Shown here in pieces: positions 33,598 to 40,757 of a stretch of DNA of 64,000 nucleotides. Numbering within the stretch: position 1 is the stretch's first letter; each line of letters starts with the position of its first letter. Made by a program: the position numbers and the translations under genes. The notes beneath the pieces were generated by a model. That model searched no databases and had not been told where the DNA came from. It saw only the letters and a program-made list of their open reading frames with translations. Origin of the DNA: Palauibacter sp022826685 (GTDB lineage: Bacteria > Gemmatimonadota > Gemmatimonadetes > Palauibacterales > Palauibacteraceae). Location: assembly GCF_965221685.1 (NCBI RefSeq), contig NZ_OZ244907.1; one strand, given 5' to 3'.

Positions 33598-34140
33598 ATG
33601 AGGTTGACCCGCCTCCTCCACCTGTCGCGCAACCGGCGTCCCGTCAAGCGCTTCCGCGACCGCCTCGTCGAACCGGAGGTCGTGGAGACGGTGCTGGAGG
33701 CGGCGCGCTACGCATCGTCCGCCCGCGAGGCGCAACCATGGCGCTTCGTCGTCGTGCAGGAGGCGCTGGCGCGCCACAGGATCGCCGCGGCCGCCTTCAA
33801 CCATCCGCATGTGAAGACGGCGCCCGTCGTCGTCGCCTGCTGTGCGCGGATCCACTCTCACGTGAGCGGCACCGGCCGTCCGAGCTTCGCCATGGACCTC
33901 GCGTCCGCGACCCAGACGATGATGCTGGCGGCGGCGGATCTCGGGGTGCAGTCGAGCTGGGTCTACGGCTTTCGGGAGGGCGACGTCCGCGAGATCCTCG
34001 GCGTGCCGGAGCACGTCCCGACCGTGGCCCTCTTCTGCCTCGGATATCACGACGGACTGGCGGAACTGCCCGAGCGGCTGCCGCGCGAGGAGGTCATCGC
34101 GTGGGACCGCTGGCGGACCCCGGTGAGGGCCGCGAAGTGA
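33598..34140 (+). CDS. Nitroreductase-family protein
   Basis: FMN-dependent oxidoreductase of the nitroreductase fold, 180 aa. The N-terminal RPVKRFRDRLVEPEVVETVL, the FMN-binding SSAREAQPWRFVVV and the later MDLASATQTMMLAAADLGVQ followed by SSWVYGF are family features. The usual NPQPW-type loop is REAQPW here. Substrate and partner are unknown. Start ATG at 33598, nine bases after xerD. It couples to the outer-membrane gene by GTGA. Confidence 0.85.
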   Translation: MRLTRLLHLSRNRRPVKRFRDRLVEPEVVETVLEAARYASSAREAQPWRFVVVQEALARHRIAAAAFNHPHVKTAPVVVACCARIHSHVSGTGRPSFAMDLASATQTMMLAAADLGVQSSWVYGFREGDVREILGVPEHVPTVALFCLGYHDGLAELPERLPREEVIAWDRWRTPVRAAK

Positions 34141-35741
34141 AGCGCGTCGGGCTTGCGGTCGCGCTCGCCGCGGCGTGGGCCGCCGGAGTGCCGGCCGCGG
34201 CGGACGGGCAGGGGGTGTGGCTGGCGGAGGAGCCGCGGTCGGAGGCGCAGGCGGCGCTCGAGGCCTTCCTCGAAGCCGGTGGCTTCGCGGTGTGGACGAC
34301 GGACACGGTCCTGGCGCGGGGAGACACGGTGCCGGGAGCCGTCCTCCTGCTCGAAGGCACGGCTCGCATCGCCGGGCGGATCGAGGGCAACCTCTACGTC
34401 GTCGACGGCGACCTCTTCCTTCGCTCCGGCGCGTCCATCACGGGGGACGTGGTCGTGCTCGGGGGAGGGTTCTACGACTCGGACGTGGCGGAAGTCGAGG
34501 GGACCGTCACCTACCGTCCGAACGAACCGCTGCGCGTCCGGCCCTCGCGGGGCGGTTTCGAAATCATCTCCGAGGTCGACCCGGAGCCCGCCTTCGAACT
34601 CGACGGCACGTACGGCTTCCACCTCCCGACCTACGACCGCGTGAACGGCCTTTCGATCCCCGTCGGCGTGCTGGGCCGGGTGTGGGACGCGCCGGGCCGG
34701 CCCGAACTGGCCGCCGGGATGACGTGGATCCCGGCCCGCGAGGATGTGGACTACCGCTTCCGCAACTCGTGGCGCCTCGCCGAACGCGTCCGGCTGGGCC
34801 TGTTCGCGACGAGCGCCGTGGTCAACAACGAGGACTGGATCCGCCCGACGTGGTACAACAGCCTCGCGCACTTCGTGGCCGGAGACGATGTCCGCAGCCA
34901 CTACGACTCGAAGGAGCTCGGCCTCGAACTGGAGTGGACATCGCCGGAGCCGCCCGTGTGGGATGATGCGCCGCGCTGGCGCGTCGTCGCCGCAGTGGGA
35001 CGCGAGGAGGCGGAGGACTTTCGCTTCCGCCAGGTGACGATCCTCTTTGGCGAGGAGCCGCCGGGGCCGTTCCCGTCGCTGCCGGATTACGATCCTCATC
35101 TCCAGGTCAACGAGGGAAGTCTGTGGTTTGGACGCCTCGGCTTCGAGTGGGCGTCGCAGGGGAGAGACCGACACACCGCGATCGGCCTCGGTGTCGAGGC
35201 CGGGTTCGAAGACGACATCGGCCACCTGGTGGCCGGCCTCGGCCCGATTACGAAATTCGACTTCCTGCTGGCGGAGGGTCGCGTCTCTCTCCGCCGAGTG
35301 ACGCCGAGGGGGCATGTCGTGGAGGGATTCGGGATCGGGCGTCTCGACGTCGCCGGTCGGTTGCCCCTGCAGCGCTACTCGATGATCGGGGGCATCGGGA
35401 CGCTGCCGACGATGCCGCTGCGCGGCCTGCGGAACGCCCGCCTACTTTTTGCCGAGACGACGTACGCGATCCCCCTCCTCGGGGATGCGGCGCTCGGGGG
35501 GCTGGACGTGTTCGCGCGCGGCAGCGCCGGGGGCGTCGGTTCGGACGACGACGGCTTCGATCTGTACGGTTCGATCCAGGGCGGACTCGCCCTCCGGATG
35601 TGGGATTTCCAGCTCGAATTCGGGGCGGCCGCCGGCTCACCCGCCGAGCCGGGCGACCCCGGCCTCCTCGGCCTCGTCGCCTTCGTCGACATCCGCACCC
35701 GCCGGTCCGCCCGGCCCACACGGATGCCGCCGCCCCGCTGA
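34137..35741 (+). CDS. Outer-membrane beta-barrel protein with bactofilin-like N-terminal domain
   Basis: A 534-aa exported protein that I cannot place in a named family. An N-terminal signal peptide ends near residue 21 (AAWAAGVPAAADG). Residues about 62-110 read as stacked short turns, LLEGTARIAGRIEGNLYVVD and DLFLRSGASITGDVVVLGGG, like the beta-helix of polymer-forming bactofilins. From about 140 onward, alternating amphipathic strands suggest a transmembrane barrel, ending in the strand LGLVAFVDIRTR. GTG at 34137 overlaps the previous stop. Role could be an envelope assembly or porin-like function. Domain calls are from composition and pattern only. Confidence 0.7.
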   Translation: MKRVGLAVALAAAWAAGVPAAADGQGVWLAEEPRSEAQAALEAFLEAGGFAVWTTDTVLARGDTVPGAVLLLEGTARIAGRIEGNLYVVDGDLFLRSGASITGDVVVLGGGFYDSDVAEVEGTVTYRPNEPLRVRPSRGGFEIISEVDPEPAFELDGTYGFHLPTYDRVNGLSIPVGVLGRVWDAPGRPELAAGMTWIPAREDVDYRFRNSWRLAERVRLGLFATSAVVNNEDWIRPTWYNSLAHFVAGDDVRSHYDSKELGLELEWTSPEPPVWDDAPRWRVVAAVGREEAEDFRFRQVTILFGEEPPGPFPSLPDYDPHLQVNEGSLWFGRLGFEWASQGRDRHTAIGLGVEAGFEDDIGHLVAGLGPITKFDFLLAEGRVSLRRVTPRGHVVEGFGIGRLDVAGRLPLQRYSMIGGIGTLPTMPLRGLRNARLLFAETTYAIPLLGDAALGGLDVFARGSAGGVGSDDDGFDLYGSIQGGLALRMWDFQLEFGAAAGSPAEPGDPGLLGLVAFVDIRTRRSARPTRMPPPR

Positions 35742-35746
35742 TTCTT

Positions 35747-35775
35747 TTGACAACCCCGGAGCGCAAGTCTAGCTT
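35747..35775 (+). promoter_or_regulatory. Candidate promoter of the kdsB-rpoN operon
   Basis: A perfect TTGACA (35747-35752) is followed after 17 bases by TAGCTT (35770-35775). It lies six bases after an outer-membrane gene and about 40 bases before kdsB, where a new operon appears to begin. It is the best sigma-70-like signal in this part of the window. Confidence 0.5.
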
Positions 35776-35793
35776 TTCGCGATGCCGCTCCGG
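35756..35793 (+). promoter_or_regulatory. Inverted repeat overlapping the candidate promoter
   Basis: An 8-bp perfect inverted repeat (CCGGAGCG at 35756-35763, CGCTCCGG at 35786-35793), separated by 22 bases, brackets the -10 box of the candidate kdsB promoter. It could be an operator for a dimeric repressor or form a weak hairpin ending the previous transcript. Found by eye only. Confidence 0.4.
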
Positions 35794-35816
35794 ACCGTCT
35801 CCCGGCCTCCCCAGCG

Positions 35817-36557
35817 ATGGGCGTGATCTGCGTCCTTCCCGCACGTATCTCCAGCACCCGTATCTCCAGGAAGCCCCTCCAGCCGCTGGCCGGCCGCACG
35901 CTCCTTGAGTGGTGCTGGCGGGCCGCGTCGGCGATCCGCTCCTTCGACAGGGTCGTGATCGCGACGGACAGCGACGAGATCGAGGGCTGCGCGCGGGGGT
36001 TCGATGCGGAGGTCGTCCGCACGCGCTCGGACCACCTTTCCGGCACGGACCGCGTGGATGAGGCCGCCGACCTTCTCGGCGCGGCGGAGGATGATGTCGT
36101 CGTGAATTTCCAGGCGGACGAGCCGTTCGTGGACGGAGCGGCGGTCGAGGGCGCCGTGCGGAGAGCGCGGGAAGTCGCGACGATCGCGGCTCCGATCCAA
36201 GCGGAGGACGAGTGGCGATCCCCGGCCGTGGTCAAGGTCGCCCGGGCCGCCGACGGACGAGCGCTCTACTTCAGCCGCAGCCCCATCCCGTTCTCGCGCG
36301 ACGAGCCGGAGTTCGGGACCCGTGCGCGGTTGCGCCACGTCGGCGTGTACGCGTGTCGGCGCTCCGCTCTCAAGCGGTGGGCGGCCCTGCCCGAGTCCAC
36401 GCTGGAGCGGGCCGAGCGGCTGGAGCAGTTGAGGGCGCTGGAAGCGGGCATGCGGATCCACGTCGAACTCGGTCCGTGGACCGAACCGGGAGTCGATCTT
36501 CCCGCCGACATCGCGCGGGCGGAGAGAGTATTGTCCAGCAAGGAGGTGCGGGGATGA
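35817..36557 (+). CDS. kdsB: CMP-Kdo synthetase KdsB
   Basis: Cytidylyltransferase, 246 aa, that activates Kdo with CTP for lipid A glycosylation. The pyrophosphorylase loop is VICVLPARISSTRISRKPLQ, followed by VIATDSDEIEG, a metal-site NFQADEPFVD (in place of NVQGDEP), SRSPIPFSRD and LRHVGVYACRR. All conserved blocks of KdsB are in order. Its CTP substrate is made by the next gene, pyrG, to which it is coupled by ATGA. Confidence 0.92.
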   Translation: MGVICVLPARISSTRISRKPLQPLAGRTLLEWCWRAASAIRSFDRVVIATDSDEIEGCARGFDAEVVRTRSDHLSGTDRVDEAADLLGAAEDDVVVNFQADEPFVDGAAVEGAVRRAREVATIAAPIQAEDEWRSPAVVKVARAADGRALYFSRSPIPFSRDEPEFGTRARLRHVGVYACRRSALKRWAALPESTLERAERLEQLRALEAGMRIHVELGPWTEPGVDLPADIARAERVLSSKEVRG

Positions 36558-38269
36558 CGGGCGAAAGGTCACCGACGAAGTACATCTTCATTACGGGGGG
36601 CGTCGTCTCCGCGCTCGGGAAGGGGATCACCGCCGCCTCGATCGGGCGCCTGCTCGTCGAGCGCGGCCTGCGCGTGACGATCCAGAAGTTCGATCCGTAC
36701 CTCAACGTCGATCCCGGGACGATGTCGCCGTTCCAGCACGGCGAGGTCTACGTGACGGACGACGGGGCGGAGACCGACCTCGATCTCGGACACTACGAAC
36801 GGTTCATCGACGAGTCGCTCTCGCAGGCGAACAACGTCACGACGGGACGCGTCTACCAGGATATCATCACGAAGGAGCGGCGCGGTGATTTCCTCGGCGC
36901 CACCGTCCAGGTCATCCCGCACGTGACCGACGAGATCAAGATGGCGGTGAGGCGCCTGGACAAGGGCCACGACGTCGTGATCACGGAGATCGGCGGCACC
37001 GTCGGTGACATCGAGTCGCTCCCCTTCCTGGAGGCGATCCGCCAGTTCCGGCAGGATGTGGGGCGCGAGCACTCCCTCTTCATCCACCTCACGCTCGTCC
37101 CCTGGATCAACGCGTCCGGCGAACTGAAGACGAAGCCGACGCAGCACTCGGTGCGCGAACTCCTGAGCATCGGGATCCAGCCCGACCTGCTCGTGTGCCG
37201 AACCGAACACGACCTCGACGACGGGATCAAGAAGAAGATCGCGCGCTTCTGCAACGTCGAGGTGAACCGGGTCATCGAGTCGCGCGACGTATCGACGATC
37301 TACGAACTCCCGCTGACCTACCGCGCGCAGGAAGTGGACGACCGCATCTGCGAACAGTTCGGCTTCGACACGCCTCCTCCGAATCTCGACGGCTGGATGG
37401 CGATGGTGGACCGGATCAAGAACCCGGCGAACGGCAGGGTCCGGATCTGCGTGGTGGGGAAGTACACGGAACTCGTCGACTCGTACAAGTCGATCGCGGA
37501 GGCGTTCATCCACGGCGGCGCCGTCAACGATGTCGAGATGGATGTGGAGTGGCGGTCCGCGGAGGATGTGGAGGCGCGGGGGACGGACTTCCTCGAACCC
37601 TTCCACGGCGTGCTCATCCCGGGCGGTTTCGGGGAGCGCGGCATCAACGGGATGCTCGACACGATACGGTTCGTCCGGGAGCGCGAGGTCCCCTATTTCG
37701 GCATCTGTCTGGGTCTGCAGTGCGCGATCATCGAGTTCGCGCGCAACGTTTGCGATCTCCCAACGGCCCATTCGTCGGAGTTCGATCTGAGGACGAAACA
37801 CCCCGTGATCTCGCTCCTGGACTCGCAGCACCAGGTGACGGACATGGGCGGCACGATGCGGCTCGGAGCCTACCCGTGCGTGCTGCAGCCGGGCTCCCGG
37901 GCGCACGAGGTGTATGGAGCCGACGAGATCTCCGAGCGGCACCGCCACCGGTACGAGGTCAACCCGACCTACCGGAAGAAGCTGGAGCAGCGGGGGATGG
38001 CCTTCAGCGGCATGTCTCCGGACGGGGGACTCGTCGAAATGCTCGAGCTTCCCGGGCACCCCTACTTCCTCGGCACGCAGTTTCACCCGGAACTCAAGTC
38101 GCGGCCGACCCGGGCCCACCCGCTCTTCGCGGCCTTCATCGAGGCGGCGGTGAAGCGGCGGGACACGCTGCGGAGCACGCGCGGCGATTCGGGCGGGCGG
38201 GACCAGGTGGCCGAGGAGTGGGCGGACTCGACTGCGGCGCGGACGAACGGGGCCACGGTCGGGAGATGA
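36554..38269 (+). CDS. pyrG: CTP synthase
   Basis: A 571-aa amidotransferase making CTP from UTP, ATP and glutamine. The synthase domain starts KYIFITGGVVSALGKGITAA and contains FDPYLNVDPGTMSPFQHGEV and EIGGTVGDIESLPF. The glutaminase domain has the nucleophile C385 in FGICLGLQ and the His/Glu pair in GTQFHPEL. The ATG at 36554 overlaps kdsB. It is placed between two Kdo genes, which puts CTP supply beside its consumer. A charged tail of about 25 residues follows the domain. Confidence 0.96.
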   Translation: MTGERSPTKYIFITGGVVSALGKGITAASIGRLLVERGLRVTIQKFDPYLNVDPGTMSPFQHGEVYVTDDGAETDLDLGHYERFIDESLSQANNVTTGRVYQDIITKERRGDFLGATVQVIPHVTDEIKMAVRRLDKGHDVVITEIGGTVGDIESLPFLEAIRQFRQDVGREHSLFIHLTLVPWINASGELKTKPTQHSVRELLSIGIQPDLLVCRTEHDLDDGIKKKIARFCNVEVNRVIESRDVSTIYELPLTYRAQEVDDRICEQFGFDTPPPNLDGWMAMVDRIKNPANGRVRICVVGKYTELVDSYKSIAEAFIHGGAVNDVEMDVEWRSAEDVEARGTDFLEPFHGVLIPGGFGERGINGMLDTIRFVREREVPYFGICLGLQCAIIEFARNVCDLPTAHSSEFDLRTKHPVISLLDSQHQVTDMGGTMRLGAYPCVLQPGSRAHEVYGADEISERHRHRYEVNPTYRKKLEQRGMAFSGMSPDGGLVEMLELPGHPYFLGTQFHPELKSRPTRAHPLFAAFIEAAVKRRDTLRSTRGDSGGRDQVAEEWADSTAARTNGATVGR

Positions 38270-39087
38270 ACCCGGGGCGTCCCTCTTTTTTTTCGGGCCG
38301 CCGGCGCTCATCGCTCTTTCTCATCGCGGGACCGTGCGTGCTCGAGGACGACGCCCTGAACTTCGAGGTCGCGGATCACCTGGCGGAACTCGGAGAGCGG
38401 CTCGACCTGCCCGTGACCTTCAAGGCCTCCTTCGACAAGGCGAACCGGAGCTCCGCGTCGTCTCCCCGGGGACCGGGTCTCGAAGAGGGGCTGGCGGCGC
38501 TCGCGCGTGTGCGCGACCGCTCCGGCCTCCCGCTGCTTACCGACATTCACCTCCCGGAACAGGCGGCGAGCGCGGCGGCGGTCGTGGACGCGCTCCAGAT
38601 TCCCGCCTTCCTCTGCCGGCAGACGGATCTCTTGCGGGCGGCGGCCGCCACGGGCCGGCCCGTGAGCGTGAAGAAGGGGCAGTGGATGGCCCCGGAGGAT
38701 GTCGGCGGCGTCATCGGGAAGCTCCGCGAGGCGGGGGCGCGGGAGATGGCGGTGACGGAGCGCGGGTTCGCCTTCGGCTACGGGCGGTGGGTCGTGGACA
38801 TGCGGAGTTTCGCCCTCATGCGCGAGGCGACGGGCTGCCCGACGGTGTTCGACGCCTCCCACGCCGTGCAGTTGCCGGGCGGGGAAGGGTCGCGGAGCGG
38901 CGGGGAGCCGGAGCACATCGGGCGGCTCGCGGCGGCGGCGGTCGCGGCCGGGGCCGATGGCCTCTTCATCGAGGTGCACCCCGATCCCGCCTCGGCCCTT
39001 TCCGACGGATCCAACATGCTGCCGCTCGCCGAACTCGAGCGTGTCGTGGACCGGGCGCTACGCGTGCGCGAAGCCGTGGCGGTCTGA
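38266..39087 (+). CDS. kdsA: Kdo-8-phosphate synthase KdsA, metal-dependent type
   Basis: Condenses arabinose-5-phosphate with phosphoenolpyruvate. The 273-aa protein shows LIAGPCVLED, FKASFDKANRSS, TDIHLPEQA, VSVKKGQWMAPEDVGG and FDASHAVQLPGG. The cysteine C24 in GPC is the metal ligand that marks the metal-dependent class, as in Aquifex; the E. coli enzyme has Asn there. The ninth and following codons contain a run of eight T residues (38286-38293). ATG at 38266 overlaps the pyrG stop. Confidence 0.93.
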   Translation: MNPGRPSFFSGRRRSSLFLIAGPCVLEDDALNFEVADHLAELGERLDLPVTFKASFDKANRSSASSPRGPGLEEGLAALARVRDRSGLPLLTDIHLPEQAASAAAVVDALQIPAFLCRQTDLLRAAAATGRPVSVKKGQWMAPEDVGGVIGKLREAGAREMAVTERGFAFGYGRWVVDMRSFALMREATGCPTVFDASHAVQLPGGEGSRSGGEPEHIGRLAAAAVAAGADGLFIEVHPDPASALSDGSNMLPLAELERVVDRALRVREAVAV

Positions 39088-39118
39088 GAGCCCGATCCCC
39101 GTGAGCCCGAGACCCCCG

Positions 39119-39679
39119 ATGGATCGCCGACTCGCCGAGTCTGTCCGCTTCGTCTCCCTCGACGTGGACGGCGTGCTCACGGACGGTTCGATCTGGGTCG
39201 GCGCGGACTCGGACTCTCCGCTCGGCGCCGCGCGGGAGCTGCGCCGCTTTCACGCCCTCGATGGCCTGGCGATCCGCATGATGCAGCGGGCGGGACTCGT
39301 CGTCGCCTTCCTCAGCGGCAAGCGATCCGCGGCCGTCCGCCTGCGCGCGCGGGAGCTGGATATCGCGGAGGTTTCGCTCGGTTCCGGAAAGGGAAAGCTT
39401 TCGGCCCTTCGGGGTATGCTCGCGCGACGCGGTTGCACGTGGGACCAGGCGGCGCACCTTGGCGACGATCTCACGGACCTCGCCGTCATGGAGCGGGTGG
39501 GGTTGCCGGCCGCCGTCGTCGGCGCCGTGCCCGAGGTCCGGGCCGGCGCGGCGTGGGTAGGGACGGTGCCGGGCGGGGAAGGGGCCGTGCGCGAATTCGC
39601 GGAGGCCCTGCTCGTCGCCCGGGGTGAGTGGGAGGGGCTGGTGACGGAGTTTCGGGAAGGAGGACGTTTTGGGGGTTGA
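39119..39679 (+). CDS. kdsC: Kdo-8-phosphate phosphatase KdsC (HAD family)
   Basis: Cap-less HAD phosphatase, 186 aa, that removes phosphate from Kdo-8-phosphate. Motif I is LDVDGVLTDGSIW, motif II FLSGKRSAAV (Ser in SGK), and motif III LGDDLTDLAVMERVG. These match KdsC and not other C0 HAD proteins, and the kdsA neighbourhood agrees. ATG at 39119 is chosen, with GTG at 39101 as an in-frame alternative giving six more residues. The 3-prime end overlaps lptC by 11 bases. Confidence 0.9.
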   Translation: MDRRLAESVRFVSLDVDGVLTDGSIWVGADSDSPLGAARELRRFHALDGLAIRMMQRAGLVVAFLSGKRSAAVRLRARELDIAEVSLGSGKGKLSALRGMLARRGCTWDQAAHLGDDLTDLAVMERVGLPAAVVGAVPEVRAGAAWVGTVPGGEGAVREFAEALLVARGEWEGLVTEFREGGRFGG

Positions 39680-40757
39680 ACGGGAGGTCGGCGCGGACTG
39701 CGCGCGGGCGCGGGTGAACGGGGTCGATACGCCGCGGGGATCGGTGCGGCGCGGTCTGTTCGCCCGGGTTTCGCTGTTGCCGCTCTTCGTTGCGTGCGGG
39801 TCCGGCGATGCGCCTCCCACCGCGAGCGAACCTTTGCCCGAGGGGGTGGATACCGCCGTGCGGGGGATGCGGACGTTCGTCACGCGCGATGGAGTCCGGC
39901 GCGCCGTGGTCGAGGCCGACACGGCGGAATGGCGCGAAGACAACGTGATTCACCTGCGGCGGATGACGCTGACTTTCTTCGACCCGGGCGGACTGGAATC
40001 GACCGAGGTGACCGCGGAGTTCGGAGTCTTCCATCAGCTCACGGGCGACCTCGAAGCCGAACGGCGGGTGGTCGTGGAGGACCGCGTGGACAACCAGCGT
40101 CTCGAGACGGAGCGCCTCCGGTATCGGAACGCGGACGGTCGCCTTCTGGGCGATACCACGTTCCAGTTCGTCGATCCGGTCGAGGGTCTGACGCTCGACG
40201 GGACGGCCTTCGAGTCGGACCCCGCCCTCGACTCGGTCGTCGTCCTGAATCAGGAAGGCGAGATGCTGCCCGTCGCTTCCTTCACGGAGGCGGTCCCCCT
40301 GCCGGCCGTCCCGGCCGGAGACCTCGCGGGCGTCGCCGACGAAACCGTAGCCGGGGAGCAGGCCGCGGACGAACCGCCGCCGGCGGATCCGGCGGCAGCG
40401 GAGGTCGATCCGGAGGCCGATCCGGAGACGCTCCCTGCGCCGGACACCACGCCGGCCGCGGACACCACGGCGATGGCGCGCGACAGTGTCCCGGCCCCCG
40501 GGGACAGCGTCGCGGCGCCACGCGACACGACCGAGGTCCTGCCCGACAGCCCGCAGGTGTCACCCGACACGACGGAGGCCCTCCCCGACAGCCTGGGGAC
40601 GCCCCCCGACGCGACGGAGGCCCTGCCCGACAGCCTCTCCGTGCCACCCGATACGACGGAGGCCCTGCCCGACAGCCTGCCGTTGCCTGCCGATTCGGCG
40701 GCGGCGCTGCCCGACAGCCTGGAGGCTCCCCCCGATACTACGGTGGCGCGCCGGTGA
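39669..40757 (+). CDS. lptC: LptC-like periplasmic lipoprotein with tandem-repeat tail
   Basis: Candidate inner-membrane-linked component of the lipopolysaccharide bridge. A signal sequence ends in a lipobox, LLPLFVACGSG, and a beta-jellyroll-like domain follows (about residues 60-190; HLRRMTLTFFDPGGLESTEV and AEFGVFHQLTGDLEAERRVV are typical). The final third is low-complexity, rich in Pro, Asp, Thr and Ala, ending in 14-residue repeats of the form PPDTTEALPDSL. TTG at 39669 lies four bases after a perfect AAGGAGG. GTG at 39714 would give a more normal signal peptide. Position between kdsC and lptA supports the call. Confidence 0.75.
   Translation: MGVEREVGADCARARVNGVDTPRGSVRRGLFARVSLLPLFVACGSGDAPPTASEPLPEGVDTAVRGMRTFVTRDGVRRAVVEADTAEWREDNVIHLRRMTLTFFDPGGLESTEVTAEFGVFHQLTGDLEAERRVVVEDRVDNQRLETERLRYRNADGRLLGDTTFQFVDPVEGLTLDGTAFESDPALDSVVVLNQEGEMLPVASFTEAVPLPAVPAGDLAGVADETVAGEQAADEPPPADPAAAEVDPEADPETLPAPDTTPAADTTAMARDSVPAPGDSVAAPRDTTEVLPDSPQVSPDTTEALPDSLGTPPDATEALPDSLSVPPDTTEALPDSLPLPADSAAALPDSLEAPPDTTVARR
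40518..40754 (+). repeat. 42-base tandem repeats at the 3-prime end of lptC
   Basis: Five full 42-base units (40518-40559, 40560-40601, 40602-40643, 40644-40685, 40686-40727) and one partial unit up to the stop codon encode a 14-residue motif around DTTEALPDSL. The two central units (40602-40685) are nearly identical at DNA level, suggesting recent expansion. The array ends at the GTGA junction with lptA. Confidence 0.85.

Noticed and set aside
39101..39118. GTG at 39101 as the kdsC start
   Set aside because: It is in frame but has no ribosome-binding site and adds non-family residues. It is kept only as an alternative.
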